NCBI GenBank assembly: GCA_900764045.1
Contig: CAAFMN010000043.1
Span: forward strand, 1-58,874
DNA from: Clostridia bacterium
GTDB taxonomy: Bacteria; Bacillota; Clostridia; Lachnospirales; Bianqueaceae
Direction of reading: 5' to 3'
Length of the DNA stretch: 58,874 bases
A program made the position numbers and the translations under genes. Below, piece by piece: positions 25,914-34,660 of this stretch; position 1 is the stretch's first letter; each line of letters starts with the position of its first letter. The notes beneath the pieces were generated by a model that was not told the origin of the DNA, ran no database searches, and was given only the letters and a program-made list of their open reading frames with translations.

Positions 25914-27656
25914 TTATTTCACAACCGCCTGCTCGCTGCCCTTCTTGCTCTTGGCATAGCTCTTCAGGGAATGAACCACAATTGTTACTCCCAGCACCAT
26001 AAGCAGCACCGCAATGATCAGCTGAAGACCATTCGCGAAGAATAGCGCTCCCCAAGTCGTCTCTCCGGCCGGGATACCTACAGAGGCCGCCGCACTGATC
26101 GCTTTCACCATCGCGATCATCCTCTGAACCAATGCCGTAAACGTAACACAGAGCATGATCACAAGCGGCGGGAAGAGCATCTTATTGCTGCGTCCCGTAA
26201 CCTTCAGGAAAACGCACAGGGTAATCAATACCAGCGCACTGAGGAGCTGGTTCGCTGATCCGAACAACGGCCAGATATTGGAGTATCCAACCTTGGTCAG
26301 CACATAGCCGAACACCAATGTCACTACGGTAGAGAAATATGTATTGCAGAAGAGTTTCCGCCAGGGCTTGGCATTCTTCATATCATCCACGGAAAATAGC
26401 TCCTGAAAACTCATACGGCCGATTCGCGCTACAGCGTCCAGACTGGTCAGCGCCAGGGCGGATACGCACATCGTCATAAATACTGTCGCCGCATACGCAG
26501 GCATACCGAACATCTCAAAGAATCCAGCAACGCCGCGGCTGAAGATCTGGAACGGAGTTCCGGCGGCCGGTGTTCCGTCCGCTGCGGCAGCCGCTCCTGC
26601 CACACACAGTGCCAGTACTGCCAGCAGACTTTCCAGCACCATCGCGCCGTATCCTACTTTCAGCATATCCTTTTCGTTCTCCACGGTCTTAGAGGATGTT
26701 CCGGAAGAGACAAGACTATGGAATCCGGACACCGCACCACAAGCTACCGTAACGAAGAGGATGGGGAAAAGTGTACCCATTTTCTCATTATTAAAGCCCG
26801 TAAATACCGGAAGATTCATGGTAGGATGCGCTACCAACAGGCCGATGACTGCCCCGGCAATCATGAAGATAAACATAAAGGTAGTCATATAATCCCGAGG
26901 CTGCTTCAGGAGCCACATAGGCAGAACTGCCGCGAAGAAGATATAGATAAAAGTAATATAACTCCAAGCTTCCTTATCCAGGATTACAGGACAGCTCATA
27001 CCCACCGCAAAGGATGCGGCGATGCACACGAGACCCAGCAGCGCTTCCTTCCAACCGGAGAGGTTCAGCTTCTTCTGCAGGATCCCAAAGGCCACAGCGA
27101 AAACCATAAACATGATAGATACCATACCAGCCGCTCCGTTGACACTGGCCGCATCGGACAAGGCACTCACACCGTCAACTACCGTATAAGCGTTAAAGGT
27201 TCCAGCCACCATATCCGCAAAAGCCGCGATAACGATCAGCGTAAACAGCCAGCTGAACAGCAGGAACAGCTTCCGGCCCGTCTTGCCGATATACTTTTCA
27301 ATCAGCATACCCATGGACTTGCCGTCATTCTTGACCGAAGCATACAGAGCGCCAAAATCAGTAACAGCACCAAAGAACACACCGCCCAACAGTACCCACA
27401 GCAGTACCGGCAGCCAGCCGAACGCGGCGGCCTGAATGGCTCCTGTTACAGGGCCCGCGCCCGCAATCGAGGAAAACTGATGGCTGAATACTGTCCATCC
27501 CTTGGTCGGCACATAATCCTTGCCGTCATTCAAACGTACGGCCGGTGTCTTTGCCTTGGGATCAATGCCCCACTTCTTGGCCAGCCAACGTCCGTAGAGC
27601 AGATAGGCCGAAAACAGAAAAACAACCGCGATCAAAACGATTACCAAAGTGTTCAT
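25914..27656 (-). CDS. cstA: CstA-family carbon starvation / peptide or pyruvate transporter
   Basis: A 580-residue integral membrane protein with about 16 hydrophobic segments. Typical CstA text includes KDYVPTKGWTVFSHQFSSIAG near residue 47, GPVTGAIQAAAFGWLPVLLW and HSLVSSGTSSKT near 325. Family members import peptides (CstA) or pyruvate (BtsT); both are proton-coupled. The length fits the shorter Gram-positive type. A T-box leader precedes it, which predicts induction when one tRNA is uncharged, and so favours peptide or amino-acid supply over pyruvate. The gene is monocistronic with its own promoter and terminator. Confidence 0.9.
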   Translation of the reverse strand: MNTLVIVLIAVVFLFSAYLLYGRWLAKKWGIDPKAKTPAVRLNDGKDYVPTKGWTVFSHQFSSIAGAGPVTGAIQAAAFGWLPVLLWVLLGGVFFGAVTDFGALYASVKNDGKSMGMLIEKYIGKTGRKLFLLFSWLFTLIVIAAFADMVAGTFNAYTVVDGVSALSDAASVNGAAGMVSIMFMVFAVAFGILQKKLNLSGWKEALLGLVCIAASFAVGMSCPVILDKEAWSYITFIYIFFAAVLPMWLLKQPRDYMTTFMFIFMIAGAVIGLLVAHPTMNLPVFTGFNNEKMGTLFPILFVTVACGAVSGFHSLVSSGTSSKTVENEKDMLKVGYGAMVLESLLAVLALCVAGAAAAADGTPAAGTPFQIFSRGVAGFFEMFGMPAYAATVFMTMCVSALALTSLDAVARIGRMSFQELFSVDDMKNAKPWRKLFCNTYFSTVVTLVFGYVLTKVGYSNIWPLFGSANQLLSALVLITLCVFLKVTGRSNKMLFPPLVIMLCVTFTALVQRMIAMVKAISAAASVGIPAGETTWGALFFANGLQLIIAVLLMVLGVTIVVHSLKSYAKSKKGSEQAVVK

Positions 27657-27712
27657 GTTTGCTTCCTTCTTTTCATATTGGATTTTCTTTCTCAGTCAAA
27701 TATCCGGCGCAA

Positions 27713-28041
27713 TAAAAAAACTTCGTCTCCACACAAAGAATCTATAACCTCTTTGTGCAAAGACGAAGGTATCATTGCCTGATTGGCATCTACTTCCGCG
27801 TTACCACTCTGCTTGCCGGTATACAGTACCAGCCGCTCTGCCACCGCCCGAAAAACCGGAGGGTGTGCCCTGTTAACGGTGGGTTCCGTCTTCCGCTACT
27901 TGGGTGATACCCGTTTGCCGAAGCTGCTCGCAGGGGATAGCCGACCCGTTCCTTGCTGCCGTCTCTCACAACCGACGGCTTTCTGTGAGCGGTGATCCGG
28001 GAGAAGTCATGTCCTGTTCCCTACATTTAACTGATGAAATT
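27713..28041 (-). promoter_or_regulatory. T-box leader upstream of cstA
   Basis: The minus-strand leader begins about 28041 and ends in a terminator. A stem I apical loop (GCCGUC-GGUUGUGAGA-GACGGC) is recognisable. The T-box core AGAGTGGTAACGCGG is at 27810-27796, and the terminator stem CTTCGTCTTTGCACAAAGAGG with its partner ending GACGAAG is at 27768-27721, followed by seven T. The bulge UGGU should pair with an ACCA tRNA end, so a discriminator base A (for example Ala, Leu or Tyr) is expected and Gly is disfavoured. I could not fix the specifier codon; the candidate loop reads UCGGCUAUC. Confidence 0.88.
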
Positions 28042-28047
28042 ATCCAT

Positions 28048-28076
28048 ATAATACACACCTGCATGGCATTTGTCAA
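28048..28076 (-). promoter_or_regulatory. Promoter of the T-box/cstA transcript
   Basis: On the minus strand TTGACA (28076-28071) and TATTAT (28053-28048) have a 17-base spacer, placing the RNA start near 28041 at the 5' end of the T-box leader. Confidence 0.85.
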
Positions 28077-28161
28077 TTCCATTTCCACAGTTTTTTTCAC
28101 TTTGTCACATCTGATAACACTTTATCACTTTAAAGCAGTTTGTATGGAAAATTTGTACAAA

Positions 28162-29328
28162 TCAGTGTTTGCTTCCTTTTCCTCCTGTGATGCGGAACGT
28201 CATCTCAACCATTGTTATCATCAATACAAAAAATACCAGAAGATAGAAAGGCATCATTCCAAATCCGCTCCAGTTGCCCAATAGTCCAAAGAGCGGCGGT
28301 ATGAAGGTTGATCCGACATAGGCGCTGGCCATCTGGATTCCGATGATCGCGCCTGAATTCTCCGCTCCAAAATTATTGGGTGTGGAATGGATAATACAAG
28401 GGTAGATCGGCGCGCAGCCGCATCCGATCGTCAAAAAGGCCGCAACTGCCGCCGCGTAGGAATCTCCTGGGATGAGCAGCAGCAAAATCCCGCATGTAAG
28501 GATTCCAGTACCAATACGGATCATCTTGCGGTCTCCGAGCTTATCCGTTATAAAACCACTGATAAACCTTCCGGTCGTAATCCCTATGTAAAACAGAGCC
28601 GCAAAGGAAGCCGCCCGCTCCGCGGCGATCCCCTTTACTTCCACAAAATACGTGCTTGCCCACTGCATCGTCGTTGCCTCAGCGGCGCAGTACGCAAAAA
28701 ATCCTGCCAGTAGAAAAGGGACTCCTTTGATCCTCAACGCTCCGGTCAAACCGATACTCTTTCCGGAACCCTCACCCACTGTTTTATTGACCTTCCATAC
28801 AGGCAGCGTTACCAGCAGCAAAACCGCGATCGCGAGCTGCATGCATCCAACGATACGATAACCCCAGTTCCAGGTCAGACGCGTCAGCGCGAATCCCATG
28901 ATAAACGGACTGACAATCGTCCCCACTCCCCAGAAGCAGTGCAGCCAACTCATATGCTTGGCCTTATAGTGAAGCGCGACATAATTATTGAGAGCCGCGT
29001 CGATTGCCCCTGCTCCCAATCCATAGGGAACCGCAAAAGCGATGAGCATCCAGAATCGTGTCGAGAACGAAAAGCCAAACAAGGCAACTACTGTAGAGAA
29101 AACGCTTACGACCGTTACAATTCTCGTTCCGAATTTTCTGGTGAGCCGATCTGACATCAAGCTGGACAGGATCGTCCCGCCGGAGATCGTCATGGAAACG
29201 ATCCCCATATAAGATACCGGCACTCCCAGTTCCATATGCATGACCGGCCATCCGGATCCCAGCAGCGAGTCAGGCAGTCCCAAACTAATAAACGCGATAT
29301 AAATCAAAGCAAGCAAAAACGAATACAT
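28162..29328 (-). CDS. Major facilitator superfamily transporter
   Basis: A 388-residue protein with about 12 hydrophobic segments. The loop between segments 2 and 3 carries SDRLTRKFGTR, and the matching loop of the second half has GFITDKLGDRKMIRIG, both MFS signatures. It resembles sugar-transporter-like MFS proteins (FucP/YfkF-type by general look), but the substrate cannot be given. A GGAGGAGAAAG site precedes the ATG. The HxlR regulator gene directly upstream on the same strand is a likely controller. Confidence 0.88.
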   Translation of the reverse strand: MYSFLLALIYIAFISLGLPDSLLGSGWPVMHMELGVPVSYMGIVSMTISGGTILSSLMSDRLTRKFGTRIVTVVSVFSTVVALFGFSFSTRFWMLIAFAVPYGLGAGAIDAALNNYVALHYKAKHMSWLHCFWGVGTIVSPFIMGFALTRLTWNWGYRIVGCMQLAIAVLLLVTLPVWKVNKTVGEGSGKSIGLTGALRIKGVPFLLAGFFAYCAAEATTMQWASTYFVEVKGIAAERAASFAALFYIGITTGRFISGFITDKLGDRKMIRIGTGILTCGILLLLIPGDSYAAAVAAFLTIGCGCAPIYPCIIHSTPNNFGAENSGAIIGIQMASAYVGSTFIPPLFGLLGNWSGFGMMPFYLLVFFVLMITMVEMTFRITGGKGSKH

Positions 29329-29369
29329 TCTCTTTCTCCTCCGTGCCGGCTGCTTATTGTAAATGAATC

Positions 29370-29705
29370 TCAGCGCCCGGCTGCTCCTTTTTTATATTCT
29401 TCTCCCCATTTCCACATCGCATCAAGAATTGGCCTCAGACTTTGCCCCAGTTCCGTCAACGAATATTCTACCTTGGGCGGAACCTCCGCATAAACCTCTC
29501 TGTGTACCAGTCCGTTCTCCTCCATATCGCGCAGCTTCGCTGTCAAAACCTTTTGAGATACACTCCCGATCGATTTTTTTAATTCTCCGAATCTCCTGGT
29601 TCCCTGCAAAAGGTCGCGCAGGATCAGGACCTTCCATTTGTCGCCGATTAATATCAATGTTGTCTCGACCGGACATGCCGGAAGTACATCAATTCTTTCG
29701 CTCAT
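29370..29705 (-). CDS. HxlR-family transcriptional regulator
   Basis: A 111-residue winged-helix protein (DVLPACPVETTLILIGDKWK, LILRDLLQGTRRFGELKKSI, VEYSLTELGQSLRPILDAMW). HxlR proteins often sense redox or electrophile stress; the lone cysteine in PACPVE is at the family's conserved position. I chose the ATG at 29705, preceded by GGAGGCG. It is 42 bases upstream of the MFS gene on the same strand, so it probably regulates itself and that transporter. Confidence 0.9.
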   Translation of the reverse strand: MSERIDVLPACPVETTLILIGDKWKVLILRDLLQGTRRFGELKKSIGSVSQKVLTAKLRDMEENGLVHREVYAEVPPKVEYSLTELGQSLRPILDAMWKWGEEYKKGAAGR

Positions 29706-29747
29706 AGTATAGGATCGCCTCCGCAATTGATTGGTAGTAGGCTTTAA

Positions 29748-29921
29748 CTATATCACATGTCCTTCTATATCGTCAAGTTTAAACAACAATTCAAAGCTAT
29801 CTCGCGAATTTTTGATTTCTATCTTATGCATACCTATTTTTGTATTCCGATTCTGTAAAAAGGATAGACATAAAGACAGTATACTTATAATTATTGCAAT
29901 TAATGAAATCCATATTTCCAT
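29748..29921 (-). CDS. 57-residue single-span membrane protein, unknown
   Basis: Begins MEIWISLIAIIISILSLCLS, one N-terminal transmembrane helix, then a basic stretch (QNRNTKIGMHKIEIK) and a polar C-terminus. GAGGG lies about eight bases before the ATG. It is just upstream of the HxlR gene on the same strand. No family is recognised; coding status rests on the start context and clean hydrophobic helix. Confidence 0.4.
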   Translation of the reverse strand: MEIWISLIAIIISILSLCLSFLQNRNTKIGMHKIEIKNSRDSFELLFKLDDIEGHVI

Positions 29922-30073
29922 AGTTATCCCTCATTTATTAATTTTGTATTGCAGATTTCAACAATAAATACATGTAGTCCATTTCTTCCCACAAATTTCC
30001 CTCCTGTACAATACTTTCATCACGCTCTATGTCCACTTTACAATATTGATTTCATTACGAGTATCCTTACTCT

Positions 30074-30214
30074 TTATAGGTAGAAACAAGAAATTATGAT
30101 ATACTGTTTACTACTAACTTCATAATTCAGCGCATCATATTCTTCCTTATGCTCCACTACAGCCGACACAATATACCCGATATTATCACCGTCTTTTTTG
30201 ACCGCCATTATCAT
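30074..30214 (-). CDS. 46-residue hypothetical protein
   Basis: A short frame (MIMAVKKDGDNIGYIVSAVV, then EHKEEYDALNYEVSS) with a good ribosome binding site, GGAGGGAGTG, directly before the ATG. No family is recognised. The region 30215-30480 around it is AT-rich and otherwise empty. It could be the 5' remnant of a longer gene. Confidence 0.35.
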   Translation of the reverse strand: MIMAVKKDGDNIGYIVSAVVEHKEEYDALNYEVSSKQYIIISCFYL

Positions 30215-30487
30215 CACTCCCTCCATGTCATTTCGATCTCATCAAATGGAATATTATTTTTTCTTCACCTCAAACTCAATTCTTATTATATCATACTATC
30301 ATCGTTTTTCAAGCTGATCGAAGAAGGTTTGAATTTGCAAGCCTTCATATTACCTTGCTCTGTAAAATCATTCCTTATACCAGTTTATACACCCTCAATC
30401 ACAGACTGCAAGATGTTCAAAAATGTGTATATAAAATCTAAAATCACATAGCTCTTAGTTTTAGTCCATGACGCCATAAGAGCTATA

Positions 30488-30556
30488 GTTACTTAATGGT
30501 AACTACGGCACAAAATAGTGCTTACTTTACAAATGTAAGTTATGATGATATTCTGA
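30488..30556 (+). promoter_or_regulatory. Promoter with two palindromes before the PNPOx-family gene
   Basis: TTTACA (30528-30533) and TATTCT (30551-30556) are 17 bases apart. Upstream lies the perfect inverted repeat TAGTTAC-6-GTAACTA (30488-30507), and ACTTTACAAATGTAAGT overlaps the -35. Both could be regulator sites; the TAGTTAC element resembles sites used by HxlR-type dimers. Confidence 0.55.
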
Positions 30557-30611
30557 TATCAACGAAAGGAACCGATCCTTTTCGAAATCAAGATTTTTGG
30601 AGGTATCTATC

Positions 30612-31007
30612 ATGAACAAAGTTGTAGAATTCTTAAATGCCAATCCCGTACAGTATCTAGCTACCGTCGGTCGCGACGGCAAAGCCAAGTGCCGTCCCTT
30701 TATGTTCGCTGGCGAGCTTGACGGCAAGCTGTGGTTCTGCACCAATAACCAGAAAGATGTTTATAAAGATATGCAGGAAAATCCGGAGGTAGAGATCTCT
30801 GTATCCAGCCCAGAATACGCATGGATCCGCCTGCACGGCAAAGCTGTATTTGAAAATAACATGACCGCCAAGGAGATGTGCATCCAGAATCCAATCGTGC
30901 GGGGACAATATGGTAAGGCCAGCAACCCGATCTTTGAGGTATTTTATCTGGAGAACGCACATGGCCTGATCGCTGATTTTTCCGGCAATCCTCCCTACAC
31001 ATTCTGA
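30612..31007 (+). CDS. Pyridoxamine 5'-phosphate oxidase-like flavin-binding protein
   Basis: A 131-residue split-barrel protein (VQYLATVGRDGKAKCRPFMF, KLWFCTNNQKDVYKDMQENP, YAWIRLHGKAVFENN). Members of this group bind FMN or F420 and act as reductases; some (NimA-like) reduce nitroimidazoles. The start is the ATG at 30612 with GGAGG upstream. It is followed by the macrodomain and SirTM genes on the same strand, with only a 33-base gap, so an operon is likely. Confidence 0.88.
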   Translation: MNKVVEFLNANPVQYLATVGRDGKAKCRPFMFAGELDGKLWFCTNNQKDVYKDMQENPEVEISVSSPEYAWIRLHGKAVFENNMTAKEMCIQNPIVRGQYGKASNPIFEVFYLENAHGLIADFSGNPPYTF

Positions 31008-31040
31008 TATCGGTTCTACACAGGAAAGCAGGTGTTGACT

Positions 31041-31796
31041 ATGAATCAAAGTGAGAGACGTCTCTTTCTCATCCGCGCGCTTTTGCGGGAGTCTCATCAT
31101 GCCCAGGAGATTCCTCCGGACAATGACGGACAACGGCTTTTGCTGCGGGGACTGATGAATGTCCGCAGACCGCAGGAGACCCCTGCGGAGTTGCTGCGGG
31201 TACAGGATGAATATCTACAGGCGGAAACCTCTGCCAAAGGCATTACGGATATTGCGGACCTGACGCCGATTCAACCTGGATTGTATCTCTGGCAGGGCGA
31301 CATTACCACACTCCGGTGCGATGCCATTGTCAACGCCGCCAATAGCGGCCTGACAGGCTGTTATATTCCCAATCACCGCTGTATTGATAACGCGATCCAT
31401 ACCTATGCGGGCATGGAATTACGCCTTGCCTGCATGGAACAGATCGCGGCACAGGGCTATCCGGAGCCCACCGGCCAGGCTAAGATTACACCGGCATTCA
31501 ATCTGCCCTGCCGGTATATTCTGCATACGGTCGGCCCTATCATTTACGGCCCGGTAAACGCAAGGGACCGGGAGCTTCTGGCTTCCTGCTATCGTTCCTG
31601 TCTGGAAACCGCCGCCGCAAACGGCCTGGAAAGTGTAGCCTTCTGCTGTATCTCCACCGGCGAATTTCATTTTCCCAATGAAACGGCGGCAGAGATCGCA
31701 GTCCGTACCGTCAAAGAATTTTTAGCAAAGCAAACCATCGTGAAGAAGGTGATCTTTAATGTTTTCAAGGATATGGACCGAGAGATCTACACATGA
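31041..31796 (+). CDS. Zinc-containing macrodomain protein (ADP-ribosyl hydrolase)
   Basis: A 251-residue protein. An N-terminal helical region (residues 1-75) precedes the macrodomain (about 80-245), with ADP-ribose contacts DAIVNAANSGLTG and the GPIIYGP and CISTGEFHFP loops. The GCYIPNHRCIDNAIH segment has the Cys/His/Cys set that coordinates zinc in the Zn-macro class linked to SirTM operons. It should remove ADP-ribose from proteins modified by the SirTM encoded next, whose start overlaps its end by 38 bases. The target protein is not encoded beside it: no GcvH-L or lipoate ligase gene is present. Confidence 0.92.
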   Translation: MNQSERRLFLIRALLRESHHAQEIPPDNDGQRLLLRGLMNVRRPQETPAELLRVQDEYLQAETSAKGITDIADLTPIQPGLYLWQGDITTLRCDAIVNAANSGLTGCYIPNHRCIDNAIHTYAGMELRLACMEQIAAQGYPEPTGQAKITPAFNLPCRYILHTVGPIIYGPVNARDRELLASCYRSCLETAAANGLESVAFCCISTGEFHFPNETAAEIAVRTVKEFLAKQTIVKKVIFNVFKDMDREIYT

Positions 31797-32673
31797 CTCC
31801 TCCATACAGATTCAGCGTCTGAAGGCAGCTCTCGCTGATGCCGACACCGTAGTCATCGGCGCAGGCGCCGGGCTCTCTACATCCGCCGGTTTCTCATATA
31901 CCGGCGAACGCTTTACCCGATACTTTTCTGATTTTGCCAGAAAATACGACATTCGAGATATGTATTCCGGCGGCTTCTACCCGTTCTCCACCCTGGAAGA
32001 ACACTGGGCGTATTGGAGCCGGTACATCTACATTAACCGGTATATGGACGCGCCGAAGCCCGTCTATGAGACACTCTACACTCTGATTCGCGATAAGGAT
32101 TACTTTGTACTGACAACAAATGTAGATCACTGTTTTCAGAAGGCTGGCTTCGACAAAAAACGGCTGTTTTATACGCAGGGCGACTATGGTTTGTTTCAGT
32201 GCAGCGAACCCTGTCACGCGGAGACCTATGACAATGCGGCAATCATCCTGGAAATGGTGCAGTTTCAAGGATATAGAACGGAGGGTGGTACACTGACGCT
32301 TCCGGAGGGTATCTCTCCCAAAATGTCCGTTCCAACAGAGCTTATCCCGCACTGCCCTCAATGCGGCCGCCCTATGAGTATGAATCTTCGGGCAGACGAT
32401 ACCTTTGTCGAGGATGAAGGCTGGCATATTGCGGCTGGTCGGTATTCAGATTTTCTCCGCAGGCACAGGGATATGAAGGTTCTTTTCCTGGAACTGGCCG
32501 TCGGATATAACACGCCAAGCATAATAAAGTACGGCTTCTGGCAGATGACAGCAAAAAATCCTCAGGCTGTCTATGCCTGCCTGAATCAAGGCGAAGCTTA
32601 CGCGCCGGAGGGAATTCGGAAGCAGTCTATCTGCATCGATGGGGATATTGGGAAAGTTCTTACACAGCTCTAG
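31759..32673 (+). CDS. SirTM-type (class M) sirtuin, predicted protein ADP-ribosyltransferase
   Basis: A 304-residue sirtuin. The NAD site reads GAGAGLSTSAGF near residue 35, followed by TTNVDHCFQKAGF. Where classical sirtuins have the catalytic histidine, this one has Gln in YTQGDYGLFQC, the hallmark of SirTM enzymes that ADP-ribosylate rather than deacylate. Zinc cysteines are CSEPC and CPQCG. The ATG at 31759 has AAGGTGATC upstream and lies inside the macrodomain gene, implying translational coupling. In characterised systems the pair modifies a lipoyl-carrier protein GcvH-L during oxidative stress; that partner must be elsewhere here or differ. Confidence 0.92.
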   Translation: MFSRIWTERSTHDSSIQIQRLKAALADADTVVIGAGAGLSTSAGFSYTGERFTRYFSDFARKYDIRDMYSGGFYPFSTLEEHWAYWSRYIYINRYMDAPKPVYETLYTLIRDKDYFVLTTNVDHCFQKAGFDKKRLFYTQGDYGLFQCSEPCHAETYDNAAIILEMVQFQGYRTEGGTLTLPEGISPKMSVPTELIPHCPQCGRPMSMNLRADDTFVEDEGWHIAAGRYSDFLRRHRDMKVLFLELAVGYNTPSIIKYGFWQMTAKNPQAVYACLNQGEAYAPEGIRKQSICIDGDIGKVLTQL

Positions 32674-32699
32674 AAAAGTAGCGTTCTCCCTAGAATGTA

Positions 32700-33015
32700 A
32701 GAAAACTGTATAATATTCATTACACGATAAAAATATAGGACACCATATCCTCACACTTATACCATGATCCGCCAGAATGGCTGAAATCTTAGACAGTATT
32801 CCGACTAGAGAGAAGTCCAGATTGCCTCGAATCCGAAATCCCCGCCACCCATCCTCTTGCTGAATCACGTTGCTCGGCACTTCCTCCGTCGGGCATACAA
32901 GAGAGTGTTCTTCATCCGTTTTTCCGATAAAAAGATATTCTGCGTCTCAATTCACTTGCAAATAATCTTTGACCTTACATACTGAAAAATCCAGTTTCAA
33001 CTTCTTTAGTTCCAT
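32700..33015 (-). pseudogene. ACT-domain protein with nonsense codon and lost C-terminus
   Basis: From the ATG at 33015 the frame reads MELKKLKLDFSVCKVKDYLQ then meets TGA at about 32950, and continues without shift as DAEYLFIGKTDEEHSLVCP, VPSNVIQQEDGWRGFRI and LDFSLVGILSKISAILADHG, the core of small ACT-domain proteins (about 130 residues). After GISV the family sequence fades and the frame runs into the antisense of the sirtuin gene. So it has one in-frame stop and a degenerate 3' end. Confidence 0.8.
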
Positions 33016-33052
33016 AATCTTCTCCCGAAACTTTTCTCTTATTGCCTGTCCT

Positions 33053-33676
33053 CTAATCAAACAGCGTCGGAAGATCCCGGTTTTCATAGGAATCAAAGCA
33101 CATAAAGATTTGCTCTCTTGTACATTTCTCCACGGCCAGATTCTCAGGAATCTCTGTCCTGGCAAAACATTGGGTTCGGATCGTCTCAATATTCTCCTCA
33201 AATCTGCCGCTCTCATATCGGCACAGCATGAATACTTTGACGATTCCATAAGCGTAATTCGTCACATTATGCTTTCTCCAGTCCTGAACGGCAATGATCT
33301 TTTCCGAAGTCACTGTCAATCCAGTCTCTTCTCTTACTTCCTTCTCGGTATTGGACGCGATCGATTGATCCACGTCACACCATCCGCCCGGCAGGGTCCA
33401 CTTTCCATTGTTCTCCTGTGCAAGGAGTATTTTCCCATCTATAAAAACCGCCGCCCGCGTATCCACCTTAGGTGTCTGATAACCGGTCTCATTGCAAAAC
33501 AAATCATACACCTTATTCAGCGGAATTTCTGTTTTGACAGATATCATTTCCGCCGCGATCTGCCTCAGCTCCGTATACCTCTCCCTGTCATAGACATCTT
33601 TTCCATATTGCAGTCCCGCCTGCGCAATACTTTGAATACGGATAGCAAACTCAATCCATGGATCATTCATAGTCAT
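33053..33676 (-). CDS. Nudix hydrolase with N-terminal Nudix_N domain
   Basis: A 207-residue protein. Residues about 5-60 are the helical N-domain (QSIAQAGLQYGKDVYDRERY) and residues 70-200 the Nudix fold. The Nudix box reads GGWCDVDQSIASNTEKEVRE then ETGLTV: the first glutamate is Gln and the usual Arg is Lys, while the metal-binding REET core is intact. Relatives in this subfamily hydrolyse nucleotide-linked substrates such as ADP-sugars. It lies just downstream of the WYL regulator on the same strand, three bases apart, so they are likely co-transcribed. Confidence 0.9.
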   Translation of the reverse strand: MTMNDPWIEFAIRIQSIAQAGLQYGKDVYDRERYTELRQIAAEMISVKTEIPLNKVYDLFCNETGYQTPKVDTRAAVFIDGKILLAQENNGKWTLPGGWCDVDQSIASNTEKEVREETGLTVTSEKIIAVQDWRKHNVTNYAYGIVKVFMLCRYESGRFEENIETIRTQCFARTEIPENLAVEKCTREQIFMCFDSYENRDLPTLFD

Positions 33677-33679
33677 TTT

Positions 33680-34660
33680 TCACTCCAATCCGGCGACAGC
33701 CGCCAAAAGCATCTCCGTATATTTTTCTTTCACCTTTTCCGGGCCCTGAATCCTGACCTTGCCGCCAAACCCAAATACCCAACTATAAAAAACATGGCTT
33801 ACCGCGATATTGACCACCACTTTGAAGGAATCCGCATCATTGGCATAGGTGGTTACCTCTTCGCCGAAACGGTCAATAATGGAATCCATGACATCATTAT
33901 CACAGATGAGCTCGACCTCCTCATGTTCGCTGTTAAACATATGGAATGTGGTGTTGATATACTCGTCAATACTGAACCCCTCCGGCGCCGGTGTTCCCTC
34001 CTCCTTCAGGATTGTCGGCCGCTTTACAATGCGGTCCACGCGGAAATTCCCCAGACGCTGCTTATAATCATAGACACCCACCATATAATAGCAGTCTCCA
34101 TTCCACACAAGATGCAGCGGCGTGATCACATACGGTTCTCCGTTCCGTTTGATCTTCTTTTCCTTCTGTACGTTGTATTGAAAATACTGAAAAGAGATCT
34201 GTTTCTTCGTATTGATCGCCTCGTTGATGGCATCGATAATAAGATAGATCCCCTCATTGTCCTGCTTGATCCTGCCCTCGCAGCTTACATTTCTTCTCAG
34301 AGTCGCGGCGACATGGCGGCTGGAAAGCGAACTGATCTTCTCCACCAGCTCCTCGCTCTTTCCGGCTGTTATAAACTTGGAGGATTCAACGGCATCGATC
34401 AGCAGCTTCAGCTCCGGCACATCAAAACGCCGGCCGTAGAGGTTATAACGATTCTGTGTTGATTTCACCTCTTCTATCTCCAGGCCAAATTGCCGCAATA
34501 GAGAGATCTCTGTTTTGATCGTCTGACGATGTGCCTGAATCCCGTACCGTTCCTTCAAAATCTGTATTAACTGCGCGGTTGTGAGGAAATGTTCTTCATC
34601 CGTCTGTTCATACAAGATCTTGGCAAGATACAAAGGCCTCAATTTCGCGTCGTTATCCAT
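33680..34660 (-). CDS. WYL-domain transcriptional regulator
   Basis: A 326-residue protein with an N-terminal winged helix (TTAQLIQILKERYGIQAHRQ, TIKTEISLLRQFG) and a central WYL domain (ISFQYFQYNVQKEKKIKRNG, VITPLHLVWNGDCYYMVGVY, NFRVDRI) followed by a WCX tail. Such proteins bind DNA and respond to nucleotide-type ligands or damage. The start at 34660 overlaps the upstream acetyltransferase gene by eight bases. A role controlling the Nudix gene below is possible, not shown. Confidence 0.9.
   Translation of the reverse strand: MDNDAKLRPLYLAKILYEQTDEEHFLTTAQLIQILKERYGIQAHRQTIKTEISLLRQFGLEIEEVKSTQNRYNLYGRRFDVPELKLLIDAVESSKFITAGKSEELVEKISSLSSRHVAATLRRNVSCEGRIKQDNEGIYLIIDAINEAINTKKQISFQYFQYNVQKEKKIKRNGEPYVITPLHLVWNGDCYYMVGVYDYKQRLGNFRVDRIVKRPTILKEEGTPAPEGFSIDEYINTTFHMFNSEHEEVELICDNDVMDSIIDRFGEEVTTYANDADSFKVVVNIAVSHVFYSWVFGFGGKVRIQGPEKVKEKYTEMLLAAVAGLE

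Noticed and set aside
26718..27782. Long open frame antisense to cstA
   Set aside because: It has no ribosome binding site and low-complexity basic composition; the opposite strand encodes a clear CstA.
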